In this document: positions 16,168 to 24,219 of the stretch, piece after piece
How the letters are laid out: every line of letters starts with the position of its first letter
Numbering within the stretch: position 1 is the first letter of the stretch
Origin: JAFGGG01 sp964638895
Lineage (GTDB): Bacteria > Spirochaetota > Spirochaetia > SZUA-6 > RPPD01
Assembly: GCA_964638895.1 (NCBI GenBank)
Contig: CAZWYY010000005.1
Coordinates: forward strand, 1-64,000
DNA: 64,000 bases
Reading direction: 5' to 3'
The notes under the pieces: model-generated
What the model saw: the letters and a program-made list of their open reading frames with translations, nothing else
Told to the model about the DNA's origin: nothing
Database searches by the model: none
Made by a program: the position numbers and the translations under genes

Positions 16168-17652
16168 TTATAACGTGGATGCGTTTTCAATTCTCGTTAA
16201 AAGCTCATCCACTTTTTCTTTGTAATTATCCGGATCAAGTTTCTCCGCTTCTTTCAGATGGGAAACCGCCACCTCATAGTTGTTGTCGGCAAAGGCGTTC
16301 ACCCCCAGTGCGTACGCGATAAGGGCGTTGGGCGCTCCCAACTCCAGGGCCTTGTTGTAATAGGTTTCGGCCGTCAGGTAATCCTTCTGGGAATAGTTGA
16401 TGAGTCCGAGGTAATAGTAGGGGATGTAATTGGTGGTATCGCGCTCCAGGGCATCTGAAAAGGATTTTTTGGCTTTGTCCAGCTCATTGTTGCTGTAGTA
16501 ATTAACGCCCTCGGTAACCAGGTCCGGGAAGGTCTTCATGGAAAGGATGAAGTTTTTATATTCCTCCTCAACCTTGGCCGTACCCATCCAGCCGAATGCC
16601 TTCTCCTCAACCCGTTTTGAGTTGTCCAATACGGAATCCGCGGGGTTAAGCACGCTGACGGAATCCCAAAGGATGCGGTTGATGTCCCGGTTCGGACTTT
16701 TCAGTAGAAAATAGACCAGCCCCCATGCCTCGGGATAAAAGGTGCTTATCTTGGCCAACGCCATGGTTTTATCCATGGTAAGGAACTGATCGAAGGGCAG
16801 GAATGCGGATGAGTCCTCATTCTTAATTATCCGCTTCAGTGTTTCCAACCAGACAAGCTCACCGGCCGGCGTGAACGACTTCAGATCTTGTTTGTATTCC
16901 GCCTGTTCGAAATAGGCGGCCATGCCTTCCTGCAGCCAGAGGGGCGGGTTGGTGACATACGCCTTGATAAATTGGACGAAACCCTGGTGCAGCATCGCCT
17001 GATCAAACTCGGATTCGCTGCTTTTTTCAAACCCCACCAGTTCACACTTCGCCAGGTCCGAGTAATTGATATAGACAAAATCATTCTTCTTTTCCGGGAC
17101 GAACCTTTTAATGTAGTTGTCGAACGCGGCCTTAGTGCCGAAGATTTTTATCTTCGGTTTTACGCTCAGCTTTGTCAGGTCGAAATGAAAGATCGAATTG
17201 AACAACGCCAGGCAGGCCTCGGCCTTCTGCGCAATGAACTCGGCCTGCTCTTGGCTCTCATCCGAGTATACGCGGTAATGTTCGGAGGTGAACTGCGCAG
17301 TTACACCTGCGGCGGCGGTCTTCTCCGTTGTGGTTTCGGGAGATTCGGTGGTTTCGGTCGTCGTTGTCTCGGGAGTTGTTTTCTCGGTGGTAGCGGGGGG
17401 TGTTTTCTCAGTTGTCGCGGGCGGTGTTGTTTTATCGGTGGTTGTGGCCGGGGGTTCCGTGCTTTCGGTAGTGTCCTTGTCGGTGGTGTCTGTGGAACCG
17501 GCGTCGGCGATCACGTCGGTGCCGCTGTCATATGAATCGTGTGATGCCTCACTCAGCTCGATTGTGTTTCCCGAGGAGCCGTCTGCAAAGGCCCAGCATG
17601 AAAAAAATACCCCTCCCAATACAAAAACGGTTAAAACTACTAAATTCTTCAT
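16168..17652 (-). CDS. Exported TPR protein with a degenerate peptidase-like domain
   Basis: A 494-residue exported protein. A signal peptide (residues 1-23, ending CWAFA) is followed by an acidic Ser/Thr segment, then a Thr/Glu/Pro-rich stalk (about 53-111). Residues about 120-250 resemble the peptidase-MA-like gluzincin fold: HQGFV (H222) occupies the expected HExxH position, and LQEGMAAYFE carries the downstream glutamate (E242). The catalytic glutamate is glutamine, so proteolysis is unlikely. The C-terminal third has TPR repeats (YIPYYYLGLINYSQKDYLTAE and the following unit). The start at 17652 has GAGGAG at ideal spacing. Function unknown. Confidence 0.75.
   Translation of the reverse strand: MKNLVVLTVFVLGGVFFSCWAFADGSSGNTIELSEASHDSYDSGTDVIADAGSTDTTDKDTTESTEPPATTTDKTTPPATTEKTPPATTEKTTPETTTTETTESPETTTEKTAAAGVTAQFTSEHYRVYSDESQEQAEFIAQKAEACLALFNSIFHFDLTKLSVKPKIKIFGTKAAFDNYIKRFVPEKKNDFVYINYSDLAKCELVGFEKSSESEFDQAMLHQGFVQFIKAYVTNPPLWLQEGMAAYFEQAEYKQDLKSFTPAGELVWLETLKRIIKNEDSSAFLPFDQFLTMDKTMALAKISTFYPEAWGLVYFLLKSPNRDINRILWDSVSVLNPADSVLDNSKRVEEKAFGWMGTAKVEEEYKNFILSMKTFPDLVTEGVNYYSNNELDKAKKSFSDALERDTTNYIPYYYLGLINYSQKDYLTAETYYNKALELGAPNALIAYALGVNAFADNNYEVAVSHLKEAEKLDPDNYKEKVDELLTRIENASTL
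17320..17496 (-). repeat. Low-complexity Thr/Glu/Pro stalk-coding repeat
   Basis: This stretch encodes about 59 residues made almost only of T, E, P, K, D, S and A, with repeated TTEKTPPA-like units. In the DNA it appears as repeated GGTGGT/GGCGGTGTT-type words on the plus strand. It links the N-terminus to the folded domain of the exported TPR protein and may vary in length between strains. Confidence 0.75.
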
Positions 17653-17698
17653 AAGCATTTCTCCTCATTAAAGATGATAAACGTAAGCATCGAAAGTG

Positions 17699-18601
17699 TC
17701 AATTAATTTTTTTTTTGGAAGGATTTTTTTGTTTAGGCCCGATATGGGAGATGGTTATGTTTACTTCCTTTAAAATCATGCCCGTGTATCCTTCAATGTT
17801 GTCCAGGATGTAGGTCTGCAGCCGGGGCACAAACTCGGCGAGTGTTTTGCCGAAGGGCACGCCGATAAAAACCTCCATGGCGTACCCCTCCAGCTCTTTT
17901 TTCAACACCACCTTTTCAACGGATAGCTCCGCGTCAAACTCATTCACACAGTGCAGTACCATCTGGCTGAGAGCGGTCTCAGAGATGTTCATTTTGCCGC
18001 GCTTGCTGAACTCGGGGCGAACAACGGTTTTTTCAAAGATATTTAGTTTTTTGGGTCTGAATACGCTTTTCTTAAGGAATATCTTTATTGTTTCATAAAT
18101 CATAGAGGGGTAATTGCGTTTTACCTCGATGGCCGGCACGGGAATGATGTGCTTCCCTTCCAGTTTACGTGTCTTGATGGCAAGCTGAATTTCCTCTTCG
18201 GTGGCGATATCCTTTATGTTTATAATGCGGGAAGGCATAGGCAGGCCGAGATTATGGGTTATCTTTTTCACCATGCCGATCGAGGTGCCGATAATCAGGA
18301 TTCGCTTGAAATCCTGCTTTTTCAAGGTCCGCTGTACCTCAGTGGCGTGTTTTTCGTCATTGAACAACGCGGTCTTGATGGCGGTTAAATAGGCTTTTTC
18401 CCTTTTTGCGGATTTTCCGGCAAGTATTTTTTGGCCCTTGATCAGCAGACCGTCGTCGATAATCACGTTTATATTGTATTTCTGCGCCAGAAGCATTGCC
18501 CGGAAGCTTTTGCCCGTTCCGCTGCGTCCGATAAGCGCGAACACCTGGATTCCCTTGATAAGCCAGATTATATGGTAATAAATACCGCTGAATATATTCA
18601 T
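17699..18601 (-). CDS. P-loop NTPase fused to an Asp23/Gls24-like domain
   Basis: A 300-residue protein. Residues 18-180 form a P-loop domain with Walker A GRSGTGKS (25-32), a VIIDDGLLIKGQKILAG strand near 46-62 and RILIIGTSIGM near 100. Residues about 203-288 match the Asp23/Gls24 (DUF322) pattern, ending LQTYILDNIEGYTGMILKEVNITISHIG in sequence. That family includes alkaline-shock and membrane-associated proteins. A lysine-rich tail closes it. I know of no characterised protein with this fusion. It lies between a pseudouridine synthase and an exported TPR protein on the same strand, probably in one transcript with the Mla genes. Confidence 0.7.
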   Translation of the reverse strand: MNIFSGIYYHIIWLIKGIQVFALIGRSGTGKSFRAMLLAQKYNINVIIDDGLLIKGQKILAGKSAKREKAYLTAIKTALFNDEKHATEVQRTLKKQDFKRILIIGTSIGMVKKITHNLGLPMPSRIINIKDIATEEEIQLAIKTRKLEGKHIIPVPAIEVKRNYPSMIYETIKIFLKKSVFRPKKLNIFEKTVVRPEFSKRGKMNISETALSQMVLHCVNEFDAELSVEKVVLKKELEGYAMEVFIGVPFGKTLAEFVPRLQTYILDNIEGYTGMILKEVNITISHIGPKQKNPSKKKIN

Positions 18602-18629
18602 ATCTAACGCTTCAAAGATAGTAGCGAAT

Positions 18630-19697
18630 TCATTCCCGCGTCAAGCCCATGCCGTGTACATGTTTTTCGAGTAAGGTTCGTACCGCGGCATATGCCTGTG
18701 TAAGAACCTCCCGGTACAGCTGCCGGCGCACAAGATCCGCGGATGATTCGGGCATCCGCGCGGTCAACACCGGCAAACGCAGGCTGTTGTGTTCCTCCGC
18801 GATACGGATGCCCGCCGCGTGGAGCACATAAAAGGGCATGCGGCAGCCGGAGCCGTATTTTTTATCCCCCGCAAGCGGATGCCCGTGCAAAGCGGCCTGC
18901 GCCCGTATTTGATGGGTGCGACCCGTACGGGGCAGACAGAGGAGGCAGCTTTTATTTTGAGCGGTCCCCACGGGAATGATTTCGGTTACCGCTTTCCGGC
19001 CGGTCTCCCGCCCGGCGGCGGTTGAGCGCCGGTTTGTGGTGTCCCTGACAAGCCAATCAACCCAGACGTCGGACGCGGTTATAATTCCTTCCACCAGCGC
19101 GATATAGATTTTATGTACACTGGAGGATTTGAACAGCGCGGTGAGAACCCTGGCGCCGGCCAGAGAAAGGCTGAAGATCTGCAGCCCGCTGGTATTCCTG
19201 TCCAGGCGGTGTACCGGCCCCGGCCTGAAACTTAAGGCGCGGCTGTGGCGGTGCCATGCCCGCCAGTAGGATTCTACGGAGTATACGAGGGAGTTCGCAC
19301 CGTGCACAAGGCAGCCGCGCGGTTTGTTGAGAACAAGTACATCCTTGTTTTCAAAGACCTTTAGCCTGTTCACCAGATCAACATCGGGCGCAGGAAATCT
19401 ATGCCCGGCCGTACCGCTTGCGCCCGCAACAGACGGCCCCGATTCGTCCGGTTCGGCCGGGAGATCACCGGCCAGGGAAGACCGCATGCCGGCCGGCACA
19501 CTGATGCTGTCGCCGGCGGACACAGGATCGGATGGCCTGGCCTTATGGGTATTCAGCCGCAGCACGCCTTTGCGTATTAGGGCATATACCATACTCAAAC
19601 TCAGGCCCGGCAGGAGTTTGCGCACCACCTTATCGAAACGCTTCCGGTCGTCGTCCTGCTGCGCCGTCAGGGTAATACGGGTTTGTTGTTTTTTCAC
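18630..19697 (-). CDS. RluA-family pseudouridine synthase
   Basis: A 355-residue enzyme that isomerises uridine to pseudouridine in structured RNA. The N-terminal S4-like RNA-binding domain covers about residues 18-75 (LSLSMVYALIRKGVLRLN). A linker rich in A, G, P and S follows. The RluA catalytic domain contains VHRLDRNTSGLQIFSLS with the catalytic aspartate (about 163-179), and LCLPRTGRTHQIRAQAALHGHPLAGDKKYG (about 258-287). It starts inside the stop of the mlaD gene (ATGA overlap). RluC-like specificity (23S rRNA) is plausible but not proven. Confidence 0.9.
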   Translation of the reverse strand: MKKQQTRITLTAQQDDDRKRFDKVVRKLLPGLSLSMVYALIRKGVLRLNTHKARPSDPVSAGDSISVPAGMRSSLAGDLPAEPDESGPSVAGASGTAGHRFPAPDVDLVNRLKVFENKDVLVLNKPRGCLVHGANSLVYSVESYWRAWHRHSRALSFRPGPVHRLDRNTSGLQIFSLSLAGARVLTALFKSSSVHKIYIALVEGIITASDVWVDWLVRDTTNRRSTAAGRETGRKAVTEIIPVGTAQNKSCLLCLPRTGRTHQIRAQAALHGHPLAGDKKYGSGCRMPFYVLHAAGIRIAEEHNSLRLPVLTARMPESSADLVRRQLYREVLTQAYAAVRTLLEKHVHGMGLTRE

Positions 19698-20509
19698 TGC
19701 TGTTCGGCCGGGGGCATTATCTCACCGACGATCTCTTTCATATCCTCGGAGACCTTCAGCAGATTTTTCGAAATTTCATTCATATTGCCGATGAGATTTT
19801 TCAGGTCCCTGGATACCTTGTTGTCCTTCAGCAGGCTGAAGACCGTGTCGGACCTGTTGATCTGCTCCACGTAGGCGGAGATGGTGTCCACGGCCTTGGA
19901 AAAATCATTGATGGATTTGGGAAGGGTAAGGAGTGAGTGCTCCGCGTTTTTGATCACCCTGTTAAGGGTTCCGCTTGCCTCATTGATGTTATCGATAATG
20001 CTCTTAATATCGTTCTGTTTATCCTTCAGGATGTCGGCCAGCACGGTTACCGCAACCGTAAAATCGTTTATCACCTGGCCGCTTTTTAAGAGAAGCGTAT
20101 CCACGTTACTGGTGGATTCGCCTTCGAAGACGTGGCCCGCCTCGGCGTATGAGGAGGTCTCCGAACCGGGCAGTACCTCCACATACTGGTCACCGATCAT
20201 GCTGGCTGACATGATGGCAAAATGGGAGTCAATATGCAGCTTTTGTCCGGGAAACAGGTTGAAGGTGACGATAACCGTTCTCTGGTCGGTCTTATTAATC
20301 TCAATATCGGTAATCGAACCGATTTTCACCCCAGCCTTACGGATCCAGGCGCCCTGCATAAGCGAGCCGATGTGGTCAAAATGTATGTAGAATGTGGTCC
20401 CGCGCTGAAACTGAAAATTGTTTACCAGCAGGTACAGGAACACAACCGCGGTTAAGGAAAGCAGACAGATAATTATCACCCTGATTACCGATCTCAATTT
20501 AAGTGCCAT
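19694..20509 (-). CDS. mlaD: MCE-domain lipid transport protein, MlaD type
   Basis: A 271-residue protein with one N-terminal membrane helix (about residues 8-30) and an MCE domain (about 38-115: FYIHFDHIGSLMQGAWIRKAGVKIGSITDIEI, then the QYVEVLPGS strand), followed by a long helical tail. MCE proteins form periplasmic hexamers that bind lipids between the membranes. The start at 20509 is preferred since the upstream in-frame extension lies inside the ATPase gene; it overlaps that gene by 11 bases. MlaA, MlaB and MlaC homologues are not in the window. The role is probably retrograde or anterograde phospholipid transport. Confidence 0.88.
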   Translation of the reverse strand: MALKLRSVIRVIIICLLSLTAVVFLYLLVNNFQFQRGTTFYIHFDHIGSLMQGAWIRKAGVKIGSITDIEINKTDQRTVIVTFNLFPGQKLHIDSHFAIMSASMIGDQYVEVLPGSETSSYAEAGHVFEGESTSNVDTLLLKSGQVINDFTVAVTVLADILKDKQNDIKSIIDNINEASGTLNRVIKNAEHSLLTLPKSINDFSKAVDTISAYVEQINRSDTVFSLLKDNKVSRDLKNLIGNMNEISKNLLKVSEDMKEIVGEIMPPAEQQ

Positions 20510-21260
20510 TGACTTCGTGCATCCTTTCTCGCATCTTGATAAAATGCTCATAAATAACCGATTTTTTGGCTGCGATCTCTTCACCGCTTTCGATTGTGGT
20601 GATCTTACCCTCCGCCATCAGCGCGATTTTGTCTCCCACGTACCGTGTCAGCTCAATGTCATGTGTGACGATCAAAGAGGTTATATGTATCTCTTTCTTT
20701 AGTTTGATGATCATTGATTCTACAATACCCGCGCTGGAAGGATCAAGCCCGGACGTGGGCTCATCATAAAACAAATAGTTGGGTTCCAGGATCATGGCTC
20801 GGGCCAGGGCCACCTTTCTTTTCATACCCCCGGAAAGCTCCTTGGGATACAAGTCCCGGTACATGTCCATTTCCACCACCTCAAGATATTTATCGACCTT
20901 TTTATCTATTTCCGCCTTGGAAAACGTTTTATGGTAGAGAAGGGGAAAGGCCACGTTTTCATATACGTTCATGGAATCAAACAGCGCCCCCTGCTGGAGG
21001 AGCATGCCGATTTTTTTTCGGATACGAAGAAGTGTTTCCTTTGTGGCGTTTGTTACCTCTTCGCCGTCGATGTATATATTGCCGCTGTCCGGTTTGAGCA
21101 GTCCGGCCAGGCAACGTAGGAGCACGGTTTTGCCGATGCCGCTTCTGCCCGCGATCACAAAGGTTTCGTTGTCACCGATGTGCACCGACAGGCCGCGGAG
21201 TACGTGATTACTGCCGAAAGAAACATACAGATTGTTGGCCTCGATCATACTTTCCGACAT
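20499..21260 (-). CDS. mlaF: Lipid-transport ABC ATPase, MlaF type
   Basis: A 253-residue ABC ATPase. Walker A is GRSGIGKT (about 38-45), the signature is LSGGMKRKVALARAM (about 141), Walker B is YLFYDEPTSGLDP (about 162) and the switch histidine is in VTHDIELT (about 200). LSGGMKRK and DEPTSGLDP are typical of MlaF/Ttg2A ATPases. AGGAG abuts the first ATG, so MIEANN at 21248 is a possible alternative start. It lies 3 bases after the permease gene and overlaps mlaD. Confidence 0.9.
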   Translation of the reverse strand: MSESMIEANNLYVSFGSNHVLRGLSVHIGDNETFVIAGRSGIGKTVLLRCLAGLLKPDSGNIYIDGEEVTNATKETLLRIRKKIGMLLQQGALFDSMNVYENVAFPLLYHKTFSKAEIDKKVDKYLEVVEMDMYRDLYPKELSGGMKRKVALARAMILEPNYLFYDEPTSGLDPSSAGIVESMIIKLKKEIHITSLIVTHDIELTRYVGDKIALMAEGKITTIESGEEIAAKKSVIYEHFIKMRERMHEVNGT

Positions 21261-21263
21261 CTC

Positions 21264-22034
21264 CTATAAAAATATCGCCATAAACATTCCCGTGAGTAGG
21301 TCGATTACCAATACCACAATAAAATTAATTACAATGGATTTGGTCGCCGTCCTCCCCAGCTCAATGGCGCCGCCGGAAAAATAATAGCCCAGGGCGCAGG
21401 CGTTAAGCGACACGAAAAAACCCATAATGGCCACACGGATGAACGACTGGTTAAGCACGGGCGATTTTAAAAATACAAAGGCGTTTTCCAGTATAACCTC
21501 GTGTGAAATACCGAACCAGAGCTGCAGGAAGACCATGGTTGAAAGGATCGCCACCCCGTGGGAGATACCCAGTAAAAACAAGATGGTAAATACGGAGGCG
21601 ATGACACGCGGAATAACAATATACTGCACGGGCTCCACGGCCATCATGCGCTGGGCGTCCAGTTGGCCGCTCATGGCCATAGAGCCGATCTCCACGGTAA
21701 AGGCGGTTCCGATACGGCAGGCATAGAGCATGCCCACCAGCATGATGGTAAACTCATGAATAATGCCGAAGGTCGCGGCCGGACCGATATAACTCAACGC
21801 GCCGTAGAGAGAGCCGTACCAGCCGCCGATCCAGGCGATAAACATTCCCATGACCACGGAACCCACCGAAATGGTAATGAACGCTTCGAGCATCGTGCGT
21901 ACGAACTGCAAGGCGATCTCCCTGAAAGGGAAGGGCGGACGTACCACCCAGTAAAAAAAGTTCCGATAGGTGTGCAGAATGGACCTGGCCAGATGCTCAC
22001 CGTCACTTTTTGACTGCATATGCGTATATTCCAT
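21264..22034 (-). CDS. mlaE: Lipid-transport ABC permease, MlaE type
   Basis: A 256-residue membrane protein with about five to six helices and the MlaE core: YGALSYIGPAATFGIIHEFTIMLVGMLYACRIGTAFTVEIGSM in sequence (about 77-119), MMAVEPVQYIVIPRVIA (about 129-145), and FVSLNACALGYYFSGGAIELGR near 210. It is the first gene of a long minus-strand run. A consensus promoter ends only 11 bases before the ATG at 22034, so the leader would be about 5 bases. MQSKSDG at 22019 is an alternative start. Confidence 0.92.
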   Translation of the reverse strand: MEYTHMQSKSDGEHLARSILHTYRNFFYWVVRPPFPFREIALQFVRTMLEAFITISVGSVVMGMFIAWIGGWYGSLYGALSYIGPAATFGIIHEFTIMLVGMLYACRIGTAFTVEIGSMAMSGQLDAQRMMAVEPVQYIVIPRVIASVFTILFLLGISHGVAILSTMVFLQLWFGISHEVILENAFVFLKSPVLNQSFIRVAIMGFFVSLNACALGYYFSGGAIELGRTATKSIVINFIVVLVIDLLTGMFMAIFL

Positions 22035-22045
22035 AGATCACACTA

Positions 22046-22074
22046 ATTCTATAGGGCCGATAACCGCCTGTCAA
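22046..22074 (-). promoter_or_regulatory. Sigma-70-type promoter of the mla run
   Basis: On the minus strand TTGACA (22074-22069) and TAGAAT (22051-22046) are 17 bases apart. TATAGA, two bases earlier, could also serve with a 15-base spacer. The predicted transcript start falls about five bases before the mlaE ATG. Confidence 0.65.
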
Positions 22075-22150
22075 TTAAATTAATATATTGTGCATATTGA
22101 CAAATATTTGTTCTGGGGGGAAACTGAACAATCATTTTAGCGAGGAAATA

Positions 22151-22615
22151 ATGGATATTATAGAAGTTCTCCTTACAAATCGGATATTTCTATCGGCGCT
22201 CTTCAGCTGGTTCATCGCCCAGTTGCTTAAGTCGATTATCGCGATCTTTAAAAACAGACCGCGTACGGCCTTGCAGATCCTGACCAGGTTTTTTTGGTCA
22301 ACCGGTGGGATGCCCAGCAGCCATTCTTCCGTGGTTGCGGCGATCGCCACCTCAACCGGTTTTATTCTGGGTCCCGGGGATCCGATTTTTATCGTTACCT
22401 TCTTTTACGCCATGCTGGTAATCCGTGACGCCCTGGGTGTACGGCGCGCGGCCGGATTTCAGGCCAAAACCATCAATGCTCTGTTGGGTTATTTAAAACA
22501 GGAACGGGAGATCGATATCAAACCTGTAAAAGAAATCCACGGACACAGTATAAGTGAGGTGTTCATAGGCGGGCTGCTTGGTTTCTTTATAGCGATTGCG
22601 TTTTGTACACTTTAA
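22151..22615 (+). CDS. Divergent PAP2-family membrane protein (DUF212/YuiD type)
   Basis: A 154-residue membrane protein of the DUF212 family, distantly related to PAP2 phosphatases and vanadium haloperoxidases. It has the hallmark WSTGGMPSSHSSVVAAIATSTG (about 51-72) and RDALGVRRAAGFQAKTIN (about 95-112), then HGHSISEVFIGGLLG near the end. The conserved SxxH and RxxH-like positions suggest a phosphatase-like site. The ATG at 22151 is chosen because GAGGAAAT lies just upstream; the longer reading frame from 22088 has a poorly matching extension. Confidence 0.88.
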   Translation: MDIIEVLLTNRIFLSALFSWFIAQLLKSIIAIFKNRPRTALQILTRFFWSTGGMPSSHSSVVAAIATSTGFILGPGDPIFIVTFFYAMLVIRDALGVRRAAGFQAKTINALLGYLKQEREIDIKPVKEIHGHSISEVFIGGLLGFFIAIAFCTL

Positions 22616-22620
22616 AAAAA

Positions 22621-24219
22621 ATGAGAATACCTGCTTTTGTTAATGTGCATAAAAAAGAACTTCTGATAACCGCCTTCTTAAGTTTATTTTTTTTTATATT
22701 GGACCTCACCCGTCTTGTTCCCCTGCCTTCATTTGAGTCACAGCCGCTTTTTTCAGGTTATTTTACTCTTGTCGTCAGGTACACCCCGGGGCTTCCGGGT
22801 CTGATCAAGGATTTACAGGAACAGGAGAATATTGAACGTGTTATTTCCTATGAGACCGCGCAGGTAAGCTATACCGGGTTTGACAGTTTGGAAACAGTTC
22901 CTCTTGCAAAACTTAAGACACGCTTTGACCCGGATGATCCAAGGCTGGATCCCTATCTGAAAGGGCTTGCCGCGTATTTCATTCAAAACAAGGGACCCGA
23001 TGAATGGCGGATAATATATGTACGTACCCGTCTGGGCGCCGGACCCCTCTCGGCCCTGTTTTCGCGTCTCTTTAAAAATTCCGGAACCGAATGGTATTTG
23101 AACGAAAACAGCGCGCGGCCGTTTACGGTGGTATTCACGATATTCAATATGATGTTTATTTTCATGCTGCTTTTGTTGGGCGGACGCATGGGATATAAAC
23201 TGCTGGTTCTGGGCGGGATTCTCCCCTGGCTGTTTTCCCCGGTGTTGGGAAATATCGCATACTTTCTGTTGTACCTTGCGCTTTGTTTTTACTGGTCTTT
23301 TTTAGTGCTTGAGTATATACCCGTATGTGAACAGTATATCACTTACAGATGGGTGGATAAGGATAACAGGAAATTTTTGTTGCAAGGCATACTCTGGGGG
23401 GCTTTAGTTTTCGTATACCTGTTTATCAGGATATACGGCGCGGAACCGGTAGGGGATATCTTTTTGGCCGCGGTAACCGATCTGCTGCTATTGGGTACGT
23501 ATGCGGCGATCGTATATATACGAAGACGCCTGGCTCGGCGGCGAACGTACGTCCACGAGTTGTTTCAACACGTACCCATAGTCCGCGGTTTCAGAAGTAA
23601 ATGGCACCGCCTACCCGGGCGTACGCCTCTGGTGATTGCCCTCTGCTGCCTTTTTTTAGCCGCTCCGCTGTTGTTTTTAATGTCCGGACACCACGTACAC
23701 CTGGCGCTGCCCACCCCGGTCGGCCTGGATCATTCGGCTATTAATCTGAAAAACATGCGGGAGGCGGACAGCGTAAAACTCGGAAACATGCTACCGGATC
23801 TGACGGATTATGTGAAACATATCGCATTTCAACAGGAGCTTGAGTACGGCACGCCCTTATACGCCCTTCCGTTTGATGACGAAAAGATAACCCTTTCGAC
23901 CTTTGAAAAAACGGGAACGCCTGGTAGAATAAAAAAAACCGAACATGTATTGAAAAAGTTTGATGACGGATGGTGCGACGCCGTGCTGGCCGGAATACCG
24001 GACAGCAGCATGGAAAAAATACTGCTGGAGCAGGGGGGCCTGGTGGGCGTGACCCTGCAAACACCCAAAATACTTGGATTTGATCCGCGTCAACTCTGGA
24101 CAATAATTTTGTTATGGTGTATTTTTTTATGTCCTTTGTTACTATTTAATTATTTTTTTACACCCCGGAAATTGTATGGAATTAAAATTCCGTTAACGGT
24201 AAAAGACAAGGAGTATTAA
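22621..24219 (+). CDS. Polytopic membrane protein of unknown function coupled to rnfC
   Basis: I do not recognise the family. The protein has about 532 residues. One membrane helix lies near residue 15-35, an extracytoplasmic domain follows (about 40-165), then a block of helices (about 175-300, rich in F, L and Y), another helix near 340, a second soluble domain (about 365-475) and a final helix before a short basic tail. No Shine-Dalgarno is evident at the ATG; a TTG at 22603 is in frame. The stop overlaps the rnfC start (TAATG), so it is translationally coupled to the Rnf operon, which suggests a related membrane or ion-gradient role. Confidence 0.7.
   Translation: MRIPAFVNVHKKELLITAFLSLFFFILDLTRLVPLPSFESQPLFSGYFTLVVRYTPGLPGLIKDLQEQENIERVISYETAQVSYTGFDSLETVPLAKLKTRFDPDDPRLDPYLKGLAAYFIQNKGPDEWRIIYVRTRLGAGPLSALFSRLFKNSGTEWYLNENSARPFTVVFTIFNMMFIFMLLLLGGRMGYKLLVLGGILPWLFSPVLGNIAYFLLYLALCFYWSFLVLEYIPVCEQYITYRWVDKDNRKFLLQGILWGALVFVYLFIRIYGAEPVGDIFLAAVTDLLLLGTYAAIVYIRRRLARRRTYVHELFQHVPIVRGFRSKWHRLPGRTPLVIALCCLFLAAPLLFLMSGHHVHLALPTPVGLDHSAINLKNMREADSVKLGNMLPDLTDYVKHIAFQQELEYGTPLYALPFDDEKITLSTFEKTGTPGRIKKTEHVLKKFDDGWCDAVLAGIPDSSMEKILLEQGGLVGVTLQTPKILGFDPRQLWTIILLWCIFLCPLLLFNYFFTPRKLYGIKIPLTVKDKEY

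Noticed and set aside
16222..16800. Open frames on the plus strand within the TPR-protein gene
   Set aside because: They are short, mirror the minus-strand codon pattern and lack ribosome binding sites.
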